This document shows, piece after piece, positions 62,670 to 64,000 of a stretch of 64,000 bases of DNA (position 1 is its first letter; each line of letters begins with the position of its first letter). This DNA comes from Ga0074130 sp035565355. GTDB taxonomy: Bacteria > Pseudomonadota > Gammaproteobacteria > Burkholderiales > Rhodocyclaceae. The stretch is from contig DATMSM010000012.1 of the NCBI GenBank assembly GCA_035565355.1, positions 1 to 64,000 on the forward strand, read 5' to 3'. The notes beneath the pieces were generated by a model. That model did not search any database, was not told where the DNA came from, and saw only the letters and a program-made list of their open reading frames with translations. A program made the translations under genes and the position numbers.

Positions 62670-64000
62670 ACTACGCGGATATCCAACAATCGGGCATCGA
62701 GCTCGAAGAAGAAGGCTCCATCGACATCGCCGTCATCGGTATGGCCGGACGCTTTCCCGGTGCGGACGACGTTGATGATTTGTGGCGCAATCTGCGCGAC
62801 GGCCTCGAATCGATCCGTCATTTCAGCGACGAGGAGTTGATCGCGCGCGGCGTATCGGCCGAGGCGCTCGCCGATCCTCTGTACGTCAAAGCTTCCGCCT
62901 GCATCGAGGGCGTCGATCGTTTCGATGCGGCCTTCTTCGGCTATACGCCGCGCGAAGCCGCAGATACCGACCCGCAGCATCGACTCTTTCTCGAAACCGC
63001 ATGGGAGGCGCTCGAGCGCGCCGGCTATCACGGCGCCGACTATCCCGGACCGATCGGCATCTATGCGGGCACCGGCGTCAATACCTACATGTTGTCCAAT
63101 CTGCTCGGCGGGGGCCGCTTCGGCGACATGCGCGACATCTCGCTGCTGCAAGGCTTGATGAACGGCAACAACAAGGACTCCATGGTCACCACGGCATCGT
63201 ACAAGCTCGACTTGCACGGACCCGGCATTGCAGTGCAAACCGCCTGCTCGACCTCGCTCGTCGCCGTGCATGTCGCCTGTCGCGCATTGCTCAATCACGA
63301 AGCCGACATGGCGCTGGCCGGCGGCGCCTGGGCCAATCTGTTGCACGAGAACGGATACCGTTACCAGCCCGGCGCCATCCTGTCTGCGGACGGCCGTTGC
63401 CGTCCCTTCGACGCCAAGGCCGGCGGCACCGTCATCGGCAGCGGCGTCGGCATCGTCGTGTTGAAACGCCTGGCCGATGCGCAGGCCGACGGCGACACCA
63501 TCCATGCCGTCATCAAGGGCTCCGCCGTCAATAACGACGGCGCCGCGAAGATCGGCTACACCGCGCCCAGCGTCGAAGGTCAGACGGAAGTCATCATGGC
63601 CGCACATGCGATCGCGGGGGTGGAGCCGGACAGCATCGGTTATGTCGAGGCGCACGGCACCGGCACCACGCTCGGCGATCCCATCGAAATCGCCGCGCTG
63701 ACGCAGGCCTTCCGCAGCGGCACCGAGCGGCGCGGCTACTGCGGCATCGGATCGGTGAAGAGCAATCTTGGCCATCTCGATTCCGCCGCAGGCGTGACGG
63801 GCCTGATCAAGGCCGTACTCGCGCTCGAACATCGCGCCATTCCGCCCAGCCTGCATTTCGAGTCGCCGAACCCGAACATCGATTTCGAAAACAGCCCGTT
63901 CTACGTCAATGCGCAGCTCAAGGAGTGGCCGACCGGCGCCGCGCCGCGCCGCGCAGGCGTGAGTTCCTTCGGCATCGGCGGCACCAATGCGCACGTAGTG
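62666..64000 (+). CDS. Type I polyketide synthase, N-terminal part (ketosynthase)
   Basis: An open frame from ATG 62,666 to the window end, 445 codons without stop. After a short linker (MNYADIQQSGIELEEEGSID) it is a ketosynthase: IAVIGMAGRFPGA, Cys194 in TACSTSLVAVH, His330 in EAHGTGTTLGDP, His370 in KSNLGHLDSAAG, and GVSSFGIGGTNAHV at the edge. All three catalytic residues are present. Acyltransferase and reductive domains would follow outside the window. It is coupled to the NRPS by ATGA and would extend the acyl-aminoacyl chain by two carbons (malonyl or methylmalonyl unknown). Confidence 0.95.
   Translation, partial: MNYADIQQSGIELEEEGSIDIAVIGMAGRFPGADDVDDLWRNLRDGLESIRHFSDEELIARGVSAEALADPLYVKASACIEGVDRFDAAFFGYTPREAADTDPQHRLFLETAWEALERAGYHGADYPGPIGIYAGTGVNTYMLSNLLGGGRFGDMRDISLLQGLMNGNNKDSMVTTASYKLDLHGPGIAVQTACSTSLVAVHVACRALLNHEADMALAGGAWANLLHENGYRYQPGAILSADGRCRPFDAKAGGTVIGSGVGIVVLKRLADAQADGDTIHAVIKGSAVNNDGAAKIGYTAPSVEGQTEVIMAAHAIAGVEPDSIGYVEAHGTGTTLGDPIEIAALTQAFRSGTERRGYCGIGSVKSNLGHLDSAAGVTGLIKAVLALEHRAIPPSLHFESPNPNIDFENSPFYVNAQLKEWPTGAAPRRAGVSSFGIGGTNAHVV

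Noticed and set aside
62633..63994. A 453-codon minus-strand frame opposite the ketosynthase
   Set aside because: The plus strand encodes an intact KS with all catalytic residues that runs off the window end; the minus frame has no family features.

Overview
The window reads as chromosome of a Gram-negative betaproteobacterium. The gene orders apaG-rpe-gph-trpEGDC, yhdP-nit-tldD, queA-tgt-yajC-secDF and nudJ-mnmA, the general porin and the high GC content all fit. Rhodocyclales is the most likely order, but that is inference from gene content and no taxonomic marker is present.

Positions 1 to about 49,430 are mostly housekeeping. In order they hold: the end of a tungstate/molybdate-type ABC operon with two consecutive binding proteins; a group III truncated globin; a radical SAM protein; a 0.6 kb block of nested intergenic repeats; tldD, a nitrilase-family amidase and yhdP on the minus strand; glnE and argJ; apaG; rpe-gph followed by trpEGDC with a complete-looking transcription attenuator and Trp-containing leader peptide; a strongly codon-biased porin; ompW behind a textbook FNR-type promoter; rhlE; two small unknowns; a ugpB/ugpQ pair; alaS; an EAL/HDOD regulator; algC-type mutase; a hydrolase; waaF; ilvE; nudJ, an unknown exported protein and mnmA; a glutathione S-transferase; purB; a DUF2322-type protein; and the secF-secD-yajC-tgt-queA block read leftward.

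At 49,434 a tRNA-Leu(CAA) marks a boundary. A truncated tyrosine integrase and a cluster of short direct and inverted repeats sit directly behind it, which is the usual left edge of an integrated island. From about 50,460 to the right end the DNA encodes an iron-regulated siderophore system. It begins with a Fur-box-controlled FecI-type sigma factor, a FecR regulator and an STN-domain TonB-dependent receptor. A second Fur-box-preceded ECF sigma factor follows, with a free-standing DUF4880 domain. Then comes a tightly coupled biosynthetic operon (MbtH, type II thioesterase, Sfp-type phosphopantetheinyl transferase, NRPS, type I PKS) behind an excellent match to a PvdS-type iron-starvation promoter (TAAAT, 16 bases, CGTC).

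The first NRPS has the order fatty acyl-AMP ligase, carrier, condensation, adenylation, carrier, and hands over to a ketosynthase cut by the window edge. This fits a lipopeptide siderophore made by a mixed NRPS/PKS line. The adenylation pocket residues suggest a basic amino acid such as arginine, which would match the logic of the variochelin/acidobactin group; this is a prediction only. The rest of the cluster, and the right end of the island, lie outside the window.
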